From Synechocystis salina LEGE 00031 (GTDB taxonomy: Bacteria > Cyanobacteriota > Cyanobacteriia > Cyanobacteriales > Microcystaceae): a stretch of 54,802 nucleotides of DNA. The notes below the pieces were generated by a model. The model was not told the origin of the DNA and searched no databases. It worked only from the letters and a program-made list of their open reading frames with translations. The stretch covers positions 1 through 54,802 of the forward strand of contig NZ_JADEVV010000026.1 in NCBI RefSeq assembly GCF_015207985.1. Direction: 5' to 3'. Shown here piece after piece: positions 16,284-25,409 of the stretch (positions are counted from its first letter, which is position 1; each line of letters opens with the position of its first letter). The translations under genes were made by a program, and so were the position numbers.

Positions 16284-16313
16284 ACGGTTGTACACGATCG
16301 CCGTTTTGATTTA
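16284..16313 (+). repeat. Diverged third copy of the direct repeat
   Basis: 22 of 30 bases match copy 2, including an unbroken ACACGATCGCC core. It lies about 80 bases upstream of the DUF433 start. Part of the match is a HIP1-type sequence that is common in this genome, so homology is less certain than for copies 1 and 2. Confidence 0.45.
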
Positions 16314-16328
16314 GTCAGTTTAAACAAT

Positions 16329-16943
16329 CTATTTTTTCTGCACCACCCGCACTGGAGTGCCATTTTGCACCATGCCGAATAAAGCCACTACATCTTGATT
16401 CCGCATTCTGACGCAACCATGGGAAGCCGCTGTGCCGAGGAAATGTTCATGTTTTTTCGGGGTGCCATGGAAACCAATGGTATTTTTACCATCACTCCAA
16501 AAACCGATCCAACGGATACCAATGGGGCCATCCAAGCTGGCGGCCACTTTTTTGCCATTCCAGGGATTTTCCCAGACAGGATTTTCTACCATTTGGATGA
16601 CCTGGAAATTGCCTTGGGGAGTTTCCCAGCCTTTTTTACCCACTGCCACGGGATAACTGGCCAAAACTTTGTCATTTTGGTAGGCGTAAACCCGCCGTTC
16701 CCCTAACACCAGGACAATATGGGTGGCCAAGGCCTGGCTGTCTGGGTTGGTGGGAGTGCTGACGGGGGCCGCCGGGGGGATATAGGTGGATTCGGGAATC
16801 GGTTTGAGGGGAGGAATGGCACTACCCCCATTGAGACTACTTTGGGCCTGGACGGTGCTGGGGATAACCAGACTAGTTGCAGTCAAACTAACACCACCCA
16901 ACCAAAGGGCGAAACGGGCTAGGGGAGAGAATTGTTTCTGCAT
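16329..16943 (-). CDS. L,D-transpeptidase (YkuD domain), exported
   Basis: A 204-residue exported protein. Residues 1-33 form a signal peptide (basic start, hydrophobic core, ending VQAQ). A proline-rich linker (about 43-68) is followed by a YkuD catalytic domain (about 74-202). The catalytic set is complete: His159 in GFHGTP, and His175 and Cys177 in SHGCVRM. Such enzymes form 3-3 peptidoglycan cross-links or attach proteins to peptidoglycan in the periplasm. No peptidoglycan-binding domain is present, so it is a minimal version. It stands alone, between the DUF433 module and comF, and no terminator is obvious after it. Confidence 0.9.
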   Translation of the reverse strand: MQKQFSPLARFALWLGGVSLTATSLVIPSTVQAQSSLNGGSAIPPLKPIPESTYIPPAAPVSTPTNPDSQALATHIVLVLGERRVYAYQNDKVLASYPVAVGKKGWETPQGNFQVIQMVENPVWENPWNGKKVAASLDGPIGIRWIGFWSDGKNTIGFHGTPKKHEHFLGTAASHGCVRMRNQDVVALFGMVQNGTPVRVVQKK

Positions 16944-17048
16944 AGGATTAAGGTTAGAAAATGATTGAAGGAAAACCGACGGGGTTTAACAATACGAAAT
17001 TAAATACGGGCTGGTGAAAATATATGAGAATATTATGTTAAATGATCA

Positions 17049-17726
17049 TTATCGTCGCTGTCCAAGTTCCGTGGGCCGGGAAAAAGACGGTGTGGCGATC
17101 GCCACGATGCCCATTACCTTAGCGCCCCTTTGCTCCATTACCCGGCGGGCTTCGAGGGCGGTGGTGCCGGTGGTAATAATGTCATCCAAAATTAACCAGG
17201 GCTGGTGAGTGTTAAAGCCTGGCCCCGTAACAAGGGCGGACTGTAATTCCCGTTGGCGATCGCCGGGGCTAAGACCAAATAAAGCTTGGGTATCCTTGGG
17301 CCGTTGTAAAGCCTGGGGGTGCAGGGGGTAGCGGGTCAAGCGGCAAAAACCGGCAGCAATTCTTTCCGCTTGATTAAATCCCCGTTGGGCTTGTTTACGA
17401 TTATTAAGGGGAATGGGCACCACCTGGGGCGGTATTTTAAGCTTTGCCTGGGGTTGTTGTAACCACTGTTCTGCCAACTGTTCCCCCAACCAGAGGCCGA
17501 TGCCCGGCTGTTGCTCAAATTTCATCACCGTTAAGGCCCGCCGCAGTTGCCCTTCATACTGTCCCCAAACAAAGCGGGGAAAATTCCCCTGCCATTGCCG
17601 CAGGTGAGGGGGTAAACGGTGGCTCAAAATTTGTCCGGTGCAATCCCGGCAAAACTGATCTTTGCTAGGTTTTTGACAAAGGGGACAGGGGTTTTGAAAG
17701 AGAAGAGAGCGAATGGATTGCCACAT
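17049..17726 (-). CDS. comF: ComF family phosphoribosyltransferase-like protein
   Basis: A 225-residue ComF homologue. The N-terminal zinc finger has four cysteines (C14, C17, C26, C29), and the C-terminal phosphoribosyltransferase fold carries the PRPP-binding loop LILDDIITTGTT (178-189). The conserved stretch PIPLNNRKQAQRGFNQAE (105-121) is typical. ComF proteins are needed for natural transformation in several bacteria, acting in the cytoplasm after DNA uptake, and Synechocystis is naturally competent. It starts 27 bases after the stop of the cysteine desulfurase gene and is probably co-transcribed with it. The direct biochemical activity is unknown. Confidence 0.88.
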   Translation of the reverse strand: MWQSIRSLLFQNPCPLCQKPSKDQFCRDCTGQILSHRLPPHLRQWQGNFPRFVWGQYEGQLRRALTVMKFEQQPGIGLWLGEQLAEQWLQQPQAKLKIPPQVVPIPLNNRKQAQRGFNQAERIAAGFCRLTRYPLHPQALQRPKDTQALFGLSPGDRQRELQSALVTGPGFNTHQPWLILDDIITTGTTALEARRVMEQRGAKVMGIVAIATPSFSRPTELGQRR

Positions 17727-17753
17727 GGAAGATGGAATGCAGAGGCGGGGAAA

Positions 17754-18914
17754 TTAACCATAGTTGGAGGCATCTGCCCGTAATTGGGCCACAGTATCCG
17801 TAACAATGGCGATTGCCTGGTTAATTTCTGTCTGGGTGGTGAAGCGGCTTAAACCAAAGCGCAGACTTGCCTGGGCGCTGGTTTTGTCCCGGCCAAGGGC
17901 ATATAAGACATGGGAAGCTTCGGTGCGATAGGAAGAACAGGCAGAACCGGAGGATAGGGCCAATCGAGGTTGTAAGCTGGTCAGCAACGCCTTGGGATCG
18001 ACTCCGGTAACACTGACATTGAGGTTGCCCGGTAAGCGTTGTTCATAGTCCCCATTCAGCACTATTCCGCTAATTTTTGCCAGACCTTGCCAAAGTTGAT
18101 CCCGCAATGCCCGCTGGCGATCGCCTTCTGAAACTAAGTTTTCCGCCGCTATGGCCAAAGCTTTGGCTAAACCGACAATTAAGGGCACCGGCAGAGTTCC
18201 CGAACGAAAATTAACTTCCTGTCCTCCCCCCAGTAGTTGGGGCGCTAGCCTAACCCCGGGATTTTGACGGCGATATAGTCCCCCAATGCCTTTGGGGCCA
18301 TGGATTTTATGCCCAGTGAAAGACAGTAGATCAATCTTCAATTGCCGCACATCAAGAGGAATTTTGCCCAGGGCTTGGGCTCCATCACAGTGGAAAATGA
18401 TCGATTTTTGCTGACACAGTCTGCCGATTTCCTCCAGGGGTTGCACCACGCCAATCTCATTGTTGGCCGCCATCACGGACACAAGGATGGTATCGGAACG
18501 CAAAGCCTTTTCCAATTCGGTTAAATTTACTAAACCATTGGGCTGTACAAGTAAATAAGTGACCTCAAACCCCAGGGATTCTAAATAACGACAGGGGGCT
18601 AACACGGCCTGATGTTCCGTGGCCAACGTCACCAAATGTTTACCCTGGGCAAAGTAGGCCTCTGCCACTCCCCGAATGGCCAAGTTATTGGCCTCCGTGG
18701 CCCCACTGGTGAAGATAATTTCCTCCGGCTGGGCCCCCATGGTCTCAGCAATTTCCTGCCTAGCCTGTTTAATGGCCGCTTCGGCCTGCCAACCATAAAA
18801 ATGGGCACTGCCGGCATTGCCATACTGCTCCATGAAATAGGGAAACATGGCTTCTAGCACCCTGGCATCAAGGGCAGTGGTGGCGTGGTTATCGAAGTAA
18901 AGGGGCCGTTCCAT
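17754..18914 (-). CDS. nifS: Cysteine desulfurase (NifS/IscS-like)
   Basis: A 386-residue pyridoxal-phosphate enzyme that takes sulfur from cysteine as an enzyme-bound persulfide for Fe-S clusters and thio-modifications. Visible features are the opening YFDNHATT, the acid-base His101 in TEHQAV, the PLP-binding Lys203 in SFTGHKIHGPKG, and the persulfide Cys326 in LSSGSACSS. The short, close spacing around the active cysteine and the overall length put it in group I (IscS/NifS) rather than SufS. Synechocystis has several such enzymes. No scaffold gene lies beside it; comF follows 27 bases later. The ATG at 18912-18914 gives the usual N-terminus. Confidence 0.93.
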   Translation of the reverse strand: MERPLYFDNHATTALDARVLEAMFPYFMEQYGNAGSAHFYGWQAEAAIKQARQEIAETMGAQPEEIIFTSGATEANNLAIRGVAEAYFAQGKHLVTLATEHQAVLAPCRYLESLGFEVTYLLVQPNGLVNLTELEKALRSDTILVSVMAANNEIGVVQPLEEIGRLCQQKSIIFHCDGAQALGKIPLDVRQLKIDLLSFTGHKIHGPKGIGGLYRRQNPGVRLAPQLLGGGQEVNFRSGTLPVPLIVGLAKALAIAAENLVSEGDRQRALRDQLWQGLAKISGIVLNGDYEQRLPGNLNVSVTGVDPKALLTSLQPRLALSSGSACSSYRTEASHVLYALGRDKTSAQASLRFGLSRFTTQTEINQAIAIVTDTVAQLRADASNYG

Positions 18915-19007
18915 GGTGGTTTCCTGGGCTCATTGGTCCCGGCAGTTTCTAGCTCGCTGACTAATTCTGCTCAACTTTGGCGGGACTTAGATTTACAAGA
19001 TAACGTT

Positions 19008-20213
19008 TTACTTTCCTTTCTCCGTCACCATTTGGCAAAGGCGATCGCCAATTAACTGACCGGCCAGTTGGTGTCCCTGGATATTCCAATGGCCTACCCC
19101 AGGAATGGTGTTATCAAAACCGTGCCAATAGCTCTGCTCAGCATCAGCCTTTTGTTGCATGGTTGCGGCCAGGGTCAACACCGCAAAATTTTCCTTTTGC
19201 CCCAATTGTGCCAACCGTTGGTCAGGGTAGAACAAATTCTCCGCCCCCAACTGTTTTAATTGTTCTCGCACTTGGCGATCGGGGTACACCTGGGGAGGAT
19301 TACTAATCACCACTGCTAGAAAATCAGCCTTTTCTTCCCTACTTAGCTGACTAGTCGCCGTTATCAGGGATTCTGTCGCAGCCCAGGCTTGCTCCCAGGC
19401 GGGATCAGTGGGTTCTCGGTATAAATTAACATCGAAATCCAGAGCGGGAATGATGTCAGTATTAGCCTGTTGTTGGGTGGTTAGAGTTCGTTGGGTGACC
19501 CATTGTCGTTTGGCTTCATTGAGCACCTGCAACAGCCGCACCCGATTGATCAAGCCGTATAGCAATCTTCTTGGGGCACTGTCCCGCCGTTGGTAGGCCA
19601 TTGTTTCCCTAAAATCAAGCTTCATTTGCCATTTACCTTCCATCTCTTCCCAAAAAGGCGCGAGGCGATCGCCGGGGCTTAACTGTCGAGAATTGTTGAC
19701 AATGTCATTGCCGGTGAAAATTTGTAGCAATACTAAATCCGGTTGGTATTCAATAGCATGGTGCCGGAGGGTTAAATATTCCTGGGCAGTGCCGTAGTCC
19801 CCCACGCCAAAATTAATTACCTCCACCGTTTTACCCGTTAAGCCAGCACAGGAGGCCAAATTTTTTTCTATGGCACTCCAATAGGTCTCATCTTCATTGA
19901 CCTGAATTGCTTCGGAAAAGGAATCCCCCAACACCACAATGCGGTACGCATCCGCCGGTTTCTCCTTTTCATAATGGCGATCGCGCAGGCCGTCGGAGTT
20001 AATGCTCACTAAACCATTGCCTTCATGGGTCCAACGGGCGGTGAAATTGGGAATTAAGCTATGACCCCGTTGGGGATCTACCTGGTAAAAACTGGGATAA
20101 CTAACCCTCATCAGCCTTAGGGCCACTTCCGCCACCACCACCGCAAAACCTAAACTGCCCAGCACCAGTAGGGTATTAGCCAACCACTGTTTATTTTGAG
20201 GAGATTTTGCCAT
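19008..20213 (-). CDS. Membrane-anchored SGNH-hydrolase-fold protein
   Basis: A 401-residue protein with one N-terminal membrane helix (about 11-34) followed by an SGNH/GDSL domain facing the periplasm or lumen. The block I serine is in VVLGDSFSEAI (Ser98), the block III-like motif is FTGNDIVNNSR, and near the C-terminus GHWNIQGHQLAG supplies the H of a D-x-x-H-like block V. These blocks point to an esterase or O-acetylhydrolase, possibly acting on polysaccharide or peptidoglycan. The substrate cannot be read from the sequence. Many cyanobacterial proteins of this architecture are annotated only as SGNH/GDSL. The gene stands alone between the cysteine desulfurase and the divergent gnd gene. 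Confidence 0.8.
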   Translation of the reverse strand: MAKSPQNKQWLANTLLVLGSLGFAVVVAEVALRLMRVSYPSFYQVDPQRGHSLIPNFTARWTHEGNGLVSINSDGLRDRHYEKEKPADAYRIVVLGDSFSEAIQVNEDETYWSAIEKNLASCAGLTGKTVEVINFGVGDYGTAQEYLTLRHHAIEYQPDLVLLQIFTGNDIVNNSRQLSPGDRLAPFWEEMEGKWQMKLDFRETMAYQRRDSAPRRLLYGLINRVRLLQVLNEAKRQWVTQRTLTTQQQANTDIIPALDFDVNLYREPTDPAWEQAWAATESLITATSQLSREEKADFLAVVISNPPQVYPDRQVREQLKQLGAENLFYPDQRLAQLGQKENFAVLTLAATMQQKADAEQSYWHGFDNTIPGVGHWNIQGHQLAGQLIGDRLCQMVTEKGK

Positions 20214-20461
20214 GGGGGATAAAACGATTGCGGAGAAATTCAGTTATTGAGGCATATACATCGACCTCAACTATATCTAAGCACCATCCGACCCTTGGGA
20301 AATCCCCAGTGAATCCTGGCAACCATGGGAAAATTTCCCTTTTTACTAATGGTTTCGTCTATTCCCAGCGAAAAAATTTTCCCCAGAGGTAGCAAATAAA
20401 AAATGCGATGTACCCTTAAGGAAATTAACCTTGCCCGACTGTGCAATCTAACGTAGCTATT

Positions 20462-21889
20462 ATGACTAAGCGAACTTTTGGGGTAATTGGACTGGCAGTA
20501 ATGGGGGAAAATCTCGCCCTCAACGTGGAAAGTCGAGGCTTTCCCATCGCCGTCTATAACCGTTCCCCCAACAAAACTGAAAAATTCATGGCCGAAAGGG
20601 CTGTGGACAAAGACATTAAAGCCGCCTACACCGTAGAAGAATTTGTCCAACTGTTAGAACGCCCCCGCAAAATCCTCGTAATGGTCAAAGCTGGGGGGCC
20701 CGTGGATGCGGTGATCGATGAGCTGAAACCCCTTTTAGAAGCAGGGGACATGATCATCGATGGTGGCAACTCCCTCTATGAAGATACGGAGCGTCGCACC
20801 AAGGATTTGGAAGCCACTGGCCTAGGCTTTGTTGGTATGGGGGTCAGTGGAGGGGAAGAAGGCGCATTGCTGGGCCCTAGCTTGATGCCCGGGGGCACCC
20901 CCACCGCCTATAAGGAATTGGAACCGATTCTGACTAAAATTGCCGCCCAAGTGGAAGATCCCGACAATCCTGCCTGTGTGACCTTCATTGGGCCTGGAGG
21001 GGCGGGGCATTACGTCAAAATGGTGCATAACGGCATTGAGTATGGCGATATGCAACTGATCGCCGAAGCCTACGACATTTTGAAAAACGGCTTGGGCTTG
21101 AGTAACGAAAAACTCCACGAAGTTTTTGGCCAATGGAATCAAACTGATGAACTGAATTCTTTCCTGATTGAGATCAGCACCGACATTTTTGCTAAAAAAG
21201 ATCCCGAAACTGGAGGACATTTAATTGACTACATCCTCGATGCGGCGGGGCAAAAGGGTACAGGACGCTGGACAGTGATGAGTGGCCTGGAGTTGGGTGT
21301 TCCCATTCCCACTATTTACGCCGCTGTCAATGCCAGGGTAATGTCCTCTCTCAAAGAGGAACGGGTGGCTGCTTCGGGCCAACTGTCTGGCCCTGGTAAA
21401 ACTTTTAGTGGTGACGTGGAAGCCTGGATTCCCAAGGTGCGGGATGCTCTCTACTGCTCGAAAATGTGTTCCTATGCCCAGGGCATGGCCTTAATCGCCA
21501 AAGCTTCCCAGGAATTTGGTTATGACGTTAACCTGCCGGAAATTGCCCGCATTTGGAAAGGGGGTTGCATTATTCGAGCTGGCTTTTTGGACAAGATCAA
21601 GAAAGCTTTTAAGGATAATCCCCAGTTACCTAATCTGCTCCTGGCTCCAGAATTCAAGCAAAGTATTTTGGATCGCCAGGGGCCATGGCGGGAAGTGTTA
21701 ATGCTGGCTAACGAAATGGGCATTGCGGTGCCGGCCTTTAGTTCCTCGTTGGATTACTTTGACAGTTATCGGCGGGCGGTGCTTCCCCAAAACCTAACCC
21801 AAGCGCAACGGGATTACTTTGGGGCCCACACCTATGAACGCACTGATAAGCCCAGGGGAGAATTTTTCCACACGGAATGGCTTGATTAG
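20462..21889 (+). CDS. gnd: 6-phosphogluconate dehydrogenase (decarboxylating)
   Basis: A 475-residue enzyme of the oxidative pentose phosphate pathway. It converts 6-phosphogluconate to ribulose-5-phosphate, CO2 and NADPH, the main dark route of sugar use in Synechocystis. The NADP loop is [15 protein letters not shown] at the N-terminus. The catalytic region shows [10 protein letters not shown] and the lysine-containing [17 protein letters not shown], and the C-terminal domain has [10 protein letters not shown]. The frame is open from a GTG at 20441, seven codons upstream. I chose the ATG because it gives the normal start [11 protein letters not shown]; if GTG is used the protein has 482 residues. 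Full length, no damage. The nearby glcP makes heterotrophic growth plausible. Confidence 0.95.
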   Translation: MTKRTFGVIGLAVMGENLALNVESRGFPIAVYNRSPNKTEKFMAERAVDKDIKAAYTVEEFVQLLERPRKILVMVKAGGPVDAVIDELKPLLEAGDMIIDGGNSLYEDTERRTKDLEATGLGFVGMGVSGGEEGALLGPSLMPGGTPTAYKELEPILTKIAAQVEDPDNPACVTFIGPGGAGHYVKMVHNGIEYGDMQLIAEAYDILKNGLGLSNEKLHEVFGQWNQTDELNSFLIEISTDIFAKKDPETGGHLIDYILDAAGQKGTGRWTVMSGLELGVPIPTIYAAVNARVMSSLKEERVAASGQLSGPGKTFSGDVEAWIPKVRDALYCSKMCSYAQGMALIAKASQEFGYDVNLPEIARIWKGGCIIRAGFLDKIKKAFKDNPQLPNLLLAPEFKQSILDRQGPWREVLMLANEMGIAVPAFSSSLDYFDSYRRAVLPQNLTQAQRDYFGAHTYERTDKPRGEFFHTEWLD

Positions 21890-21912
21890 TTTCTTTGTGT
21901 TACTGACGATCA

Positions 21913-21930
21913 CCCCCCAACCCTGGGGGG
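21913..21930. other. Hairpin between convergent gnd and sqdX
   Basis: CCCCCC and GGGGGG enclose AACCCT, giving a very stable stem between the two stops. On the plus strand it is followed by AAAAA, not T, so it is not a canonical intrinsic terminator in either direction. It may still mark a transcript 3' end. Confidence 0.35.
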
Positions 21931-21980
21931 AAAAAGTTGATGCCACTAATTCCAGCCATTGCCAAGGGGCAAGCTCTGCC

Positions 21981-23117
21981 CTAAGCCGCTAAGGGGGCAT
22001 CATTTTCTCCATGGGCTACTTGTTGGTAGTAATCCACTAACTGGCTTGTGGCCGCTGGCCAACCCCATCGTTCCGCTTCTTGCCGGGCATTTTGTCGTAA
22101 CAGTTCTCGATCGCCTGTGGCGGACATTAACCGTTGGGTAGCCTGCACCACTCCCCCTGCCATACTGGGATCAAAGAGATAACCGTTTTCACCATCGGTG
22201 ACAATATCCAAAATCCCCCCGGAGGCCGCCGCTACCACAGGACAGCCCGCCGCCATGGCTTCCAAGAGCACTAGGCCCAGGGTTTCAGTGCGGGAAGGAA
22301 AAATAAACGCATCGGCGGAAGCAAAGGCCGCCGCCAACTCTAATCCCTGCATATAACCCGCAAAATAGGTATTCGTACCAGCAAAATGGGCTTCTAAATT
22401 TTTCCGATTCGGCCCATCCCCGACGATCGCCAGCCTGGCCTGGGGAATAGCTTCGAGCACAGGCTTAATTTCATCGATTTGTTTTTCTGCCGAAACCCGG
22501 CCCACATATAAAAATAGGGGGGCATCGGGGTGACCCTGGGACAATTTTTGCCGCATTTGCGCCGACTTTAGGTGGGGCTGAAACAGTTCCGTATCTACCC
22601 CCCGTTGCCATAGATCCACCCGTTCAATGCCGTGGTTGACCAATTCCTGCACCATGGCGGAGGAAGTGCAAAGATTTAATTCCGCTTGGTTATGGGCTAG
22701 CTTTAACAGTTCCCACAGCACCCCTTCCAGGGCCCCCAGCCCATAATGTTGCAAATATTGGGGTAAATGGGTGTGATAGGAAGCCACCAGGGGAATATGC
22801 AAATGCTTAGCGTAATAGATGCCCCCCAAACCCAATACCGCCGGATTGACCACATGAATCAGGTCCGGTTTGAATTTCAGCAGGGCCTGTTTAATTTGGG
22901 GCGACGGAAAAGCTAGCTTCAGTTCTGGGTAAAGGGGTAAAGGCATGCCCTTCACTCCCTGGATTTTTGCCCCCTTATATTCCTTGAGCCCCCCCTCCGG
23001 ACAGAAGACCAACACCTGATGGCCTTGGCGCTGCAGATTTTCCACTGTGTGCTTCAGACGGGTGACAATTCCATCAATTTTGGGCAAAAAGGTTTCCGTA
23101 AACAGGGCAACACGCAT
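21981..23117 (-). CDS. sqdX: Sulfolipid synthase SqdX (UDP-sulfoquinovose:DAG sulfoquinovosyltransferase)
   Basis: A 378-residue GT4-family glycosyltransferase with the GT-B fold. It transfers sulfoquinovose from UDP-sulfoquinovose to diacylglycerol, the last step in making the thylakoid sulfolipid SQDG. The N-terminal domain opens RVALFTETFLPKIDGIVTRL, where the glycine-rich turn positions the acceptor, and the C-terminal donor domain has FPSRTETLGLVLLEAMAAGC with the E-x7-E type motif. Length and opening match SqdX. Similar GT4 mannosyltransferases exist, but the whole-length likeness to cyanobacterial SqdX as I know it is strong. It converges on gnd. The sqdB partner is not in the window. 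Confidence 0.88.
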   Translation of the reverse strand: MRVALFTETFLPKIDGIVTRLKHTVENLQRQGHQVLVFCPEGGLKEYKGAKIQGVKGMPLPLYPELKLAFPSPQIKQALLKFKPDLIHVVNPAVLGLGGIYYAKHLHIPLVASYHTHLPQYLQHYGLGALEGVLWELLKLAHNQAELNLCTSSAMVQELVNHGIERVDLWQRGVDTELFQPHLKSAQMRQKLSQGHPDAPLFLYVGRVSAEKQIDEIKPVLEAIPQARLAIVGDGPNRKNLEAHFAGTNTYFAGYMQGLELAAAFASADAFIFPSRTETLGLVLLEAMAAGCPVVAAASGGILDIVTDGENGYLFDPSMAGGVVQATQRLMSATGDRELLRQNARQEAERWGWPAATSQLVDYYQQVAHGENDAPLAA

Positions 23118-23238
23118 GGCTAGATGGGGGGATAAATCAAGTCGACAAAATTCAACAAAACAACAAGCACGATCCAGATTCCGGCGATCGCCCTTGACAA
23201 TAAAACTTCACAATCTGGCGGCGGGCCAACCTACAATA

Positions 23239-23799
23239 CTATATCGGCAAAACTTCCCCTTGCTCCCGCCAATAAAAGGCTAAATTGCTCAAACCATATT
23301 TTTTCTGGCGCACCAATTCCAATCCAGCAATCTGTTCCGGTGGTTGCCAATGGCGTCGGTCATATTCCACCGCTATTTCTCCAGCAGGGGTGAGGAGCTG
23401 CAACTCTCCCACTAGGGTTAAAACGGGGTTGTACAAGCCACTGGCATAGGGGGGATCAAGGTAAATGCGGTCAAAGGTTTGTCCTTTCAAGGTTGGGAGC
23501 AATTTCAGCACATCCCCCCGCAAAACTGACCATTGTTGCCCAGGCTGAGCTAGTTTTTGCCAATTTTCTTTGATGATGGTGCAAACTTTAGCGGACTGCT
23601 CGATCGCCACTACTTTGTCCGCGCCCCGACAGAGGGCCTCCGCCCCCAGGGTGCCATTGCCCGCACAGAGGTCCAACCACTGACAGTGCTGAATTTCTCC
23701 CCGCCAAATATTGAACAATGCTAGCCGGACTTTACCTGTGGTGGGTCTGGTCTGTTGCCCCGGTAGGGTTTTCAGGAGGCGATTGCCATAAATACGCAT
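23239..23799 (-). CDS. rsmD: 16S rRNA (guanine966-N2)-methyltransferase RsmD
   Basis: A 186-residue SAM-dependent methyltransferase that modifies G966 of 16S rRNA during small-subunit assembly. The N-terminal RIYGNRLLKTLPGQQTRPT, the SAM loop DLCAGNGTLGAEAL (43-56) and the catalytic DPPY (115-118) are all in place and correctly spaced. Normal length. It stands alone: 121 bases separate its stop from the sqdX start, and a 626-base spacer lies upstream. Confidence 0.92.
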   Translation of the reverse strand: MRIYGNRLLKTLPGQQTRPTTGKVRLALFNIWRGEIQHCQWLDLCAGNGTLGAEALCRGADKVVAIEQSAKVCTIIKENWQKLAQPGQQWSVLRGDVLKLLPTLKGQTFDRIYLDPPYASGLYNPVLTLVGELQLLTPAGEIAVEYDRRHWQPPEQIAGLELVRQKKYGLSNLAFYWREQGEVLPI

Positions 23800-24425
23800 A
23801 GCACCAAATAAAAATTGATCCTCCCATTACTAACTGCTCAGGCAAGCTCAGAAGGAATTATTCAAATTCTCACATCGGGGCAAGAAAGGAAAGGGGGCAG
23901 AAACTAATCCTCTGGCCAGGGGCGATCGCCAAACTGGCCCCAGAATATTAAGAATTGTTGCTGTTTCTTGTTTCATCTGTTAACGTGTGCTTCAGAGAGT
24001 GCATTTAACCACGCTGAAACAATTTTAGGAGGCGTTTACCATGCTCCCCATGCATCAGTGCCAGTCAAGCCACCACACCCTAGACTGAAGAACTATCCGA
24101 GGCGATGGTTCGGGTCTAGGTCCACAGTTATGCCCGCCATTGTCTGGAGCACCGTTTGTCTCCACCTAACTCGTTAATTTTCCAATTTTCTCCATCCCGT
24201 TTAGATCGAACCATGGCCATCGTTTCTAGGTAGGCCTAGTTCCTGGCATTGCCTTGGCCCATTCCCCGCTAGCACCTGGAATGGCAGGTTAGTGCTCAAC
24301 CTTGGGATTGGCGAGAAACTATCTTTGACCAATACCGTACTTAAACCCAAAATCTTTCCCTGTCGGCATTCGTTCCGTATCTATCCACAGGGGGGATACG
24401 CCTCATATTCCATAGGAGGTAAGCA
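23800..24425. other. Long spacer with small ORF and hairpins, upstream of the SDR gene
   Basis: This 626-base region holds no sizeable gene. It contains one HIP1 site (about 23922), a mini-ORF with a full Shine-Dalgarno (24041-24088), and a pair of distant complementary segments (CGATGGTTCG near 24105 against CGAACCAT...ATCG near 24207). A hairpin at 24271-24296 pairs AGCAC with GTGCT and CTG with CAG. Together this suggests a structured leader or a separate small RNA, but no known family was recognised. Confidence 0.45.
24041..24088 (+). CDS. Candidate 15-residue small protein or leader peptide
   Basis: An ATG preceded at seven bases by TTTTAGGAGG, one of the strongest ribosome-binding sites in the window, opens a 15-codon frame reading MLPMHQCQSSHHTLD and then TGA. 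The peptide is rich in histidine and serine with one cysteine. There is no further coding signal. It lies 338 bases before the SDR gene on the same strand, too far for simple coupling but compatible with a leader in a long 5' UTR or an independent small transcript. Evidence for translation rests only on the ribosome-binding site. Confidence 0.35.
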   Translation: MLPMHQCQSSHHTLD

Positions 24426-25205
24426 ATGAATTTACTCAACAAAACCGCTTTAGTGACCGGATCTTCCCGGGGCATCGGCCGGGCGATCGCCGAAGAATTG
24501 ACCAAACAAGGTCTAGGAAAAATTATCCTTGTGGCCCGCAACCACACCAGTTTGCAAACATTGGCTGACGAGCTCGAACAACGACATCCTGGATTACAGG
24601 CCATTGCCTTGCCCCTGGACCTGACCCAACCCGTGGCCGTTAATACGGCGATCGCCAGAACTTGGCGGGACCATGGCCCCATTCATTTACTGGTTAACTG
24701 TGCCGGGGTAGCCTATCAAAATCCCTTTCTCCATAGTCGTTTCCCCGACGTTTACCAAGAAATTTCCCTCAACTTGATGGGGCTGTATTGCATCACCCGT
24801 TGCGTGGCCCGGCGTATGGTTTCCCAAAAAGAAGGCACCATTGTCAACGTTTCTAGTTTGATGGGCAAAGTGGCGGCCCCCACCATGGCCACCTATTCCG
24901 CCACTAAGTTTGCCATTCTCGGTTTTAGCCAAGCTCTGCGGGGGGAATTGGCCCGCCATAACATTGCGGTGGTTACCCTGTTACCTACCCTCACCGATAC
25001 GGATATGGCCAAGGGTCTGCAAAAATTCCGCTGGGTCAGAGCCATGACCGCTGGCCGGGTGGCCCAATCCCTAGTCAAAGGTTTAAAACAAAACCGCAGT
25101 GAAATCTTGGTGGGTTGGCAGAGCCATCTGGCGGTGTGGTGTCAACGCTTTGCCCCCCGATTATTGGAGCGGGTACTGTTGCTGGCTACCCCCCAATCGG
25201 TTTGA
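24426..25205 (+). CDS. Short-chain dehydrogenase/reductase (SDR)
   Basis: A 259-residue classical SDR, an NAD(P)H-dependent oxidoreductase. The cofactor loop is TGSSRGIG (11-18), the catalytic set is Ser143 or Ser144 (NVSS), Tyr157 and Lys161 in YSATK, and NCAG (91-94) stabilises the core. After TGSSRGIG the strand ends VARN, where R and N favour NADPH. A good ribosome-binding site (AGGAGG) precedes the ATG. The C-terminus ends with a hydrophobic, basic segment rather than a specific substrate domain. Related proteins have been annotated as sepiapterin reductase or FabG-like, but the substrate is not readable. The long structured leader is unusual for this kind of gene. Confidence 0.88.
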   Translation: MNLLNKTALVTGSSRGIGRAIAEELTKQGLGKIILVARNHTSLQTLADELEQRHPGLQAIALPLDLTQPVAVNTAIARTWRDHGPIHLLVNCAGVAYQNPFLHSRFPDVYQEISLNLMGLYCITRCVARRMVSQKEGTIVNVSSLMGKVAAPTMATYSATKFAILGFSQALRGELARHNIAVVTLLPTLTDTDMAKGLQKFRWVRAMTAGRVAQSLVKGLKQNRSEILVGWQSHLAVWCQRFAPRLLERVLLLATPQSV

Positions 25206-25210
25206 TCCCC

Positions 25211-25237
25211 TCCCAGGGATAGACTCTCTACCTGGGA
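25211..25237 (+). terminator. Weak terminator-like hairpin after the SDR gene
   Basis: TCCCAGG pairs with CCTGGGA around a 13-base loop, 6 bases after the SDR stop. There is no T-run after it, so intrinsic termination is doubtful. Confidence 0.3.
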
Positions 25238-25409
25238 ACCTAGGACTCCATTGCGAAGTTTGCCTTTTCCCCATCAACTCGCCAAATTGCCGGTAAGTTT
25301 GGGGGATGGGCAAAATCATTCTTCGTCATGGGGCACTAGGCGATTAGTTACAAGGACGACTCAACGGCCATACTGATCGCCATCGGGAATCCACCTCAGC
25401 CGTCCGAAC

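Noticed and set aside
20327-20339. Palindrome GGGAAAATTTCCC before gnd as an operator
   Set aside because: Short, AT-cored palindrome; no known regulator consensus and another A/T palindrome lies nearby, so chance is likely.
21913-21930. G/C hairpin as a true terminator for gnd or sqdX
   Set aside because: No T-run in either direction; kept only as a hairpin.
23968-24177. 69-codon frame starting at TTG through the structured spacer
   Set aside because: No coding pattern and no ribosome-binding site; the 15-codon frame at 24041 in another reading frame has a far better start signal.
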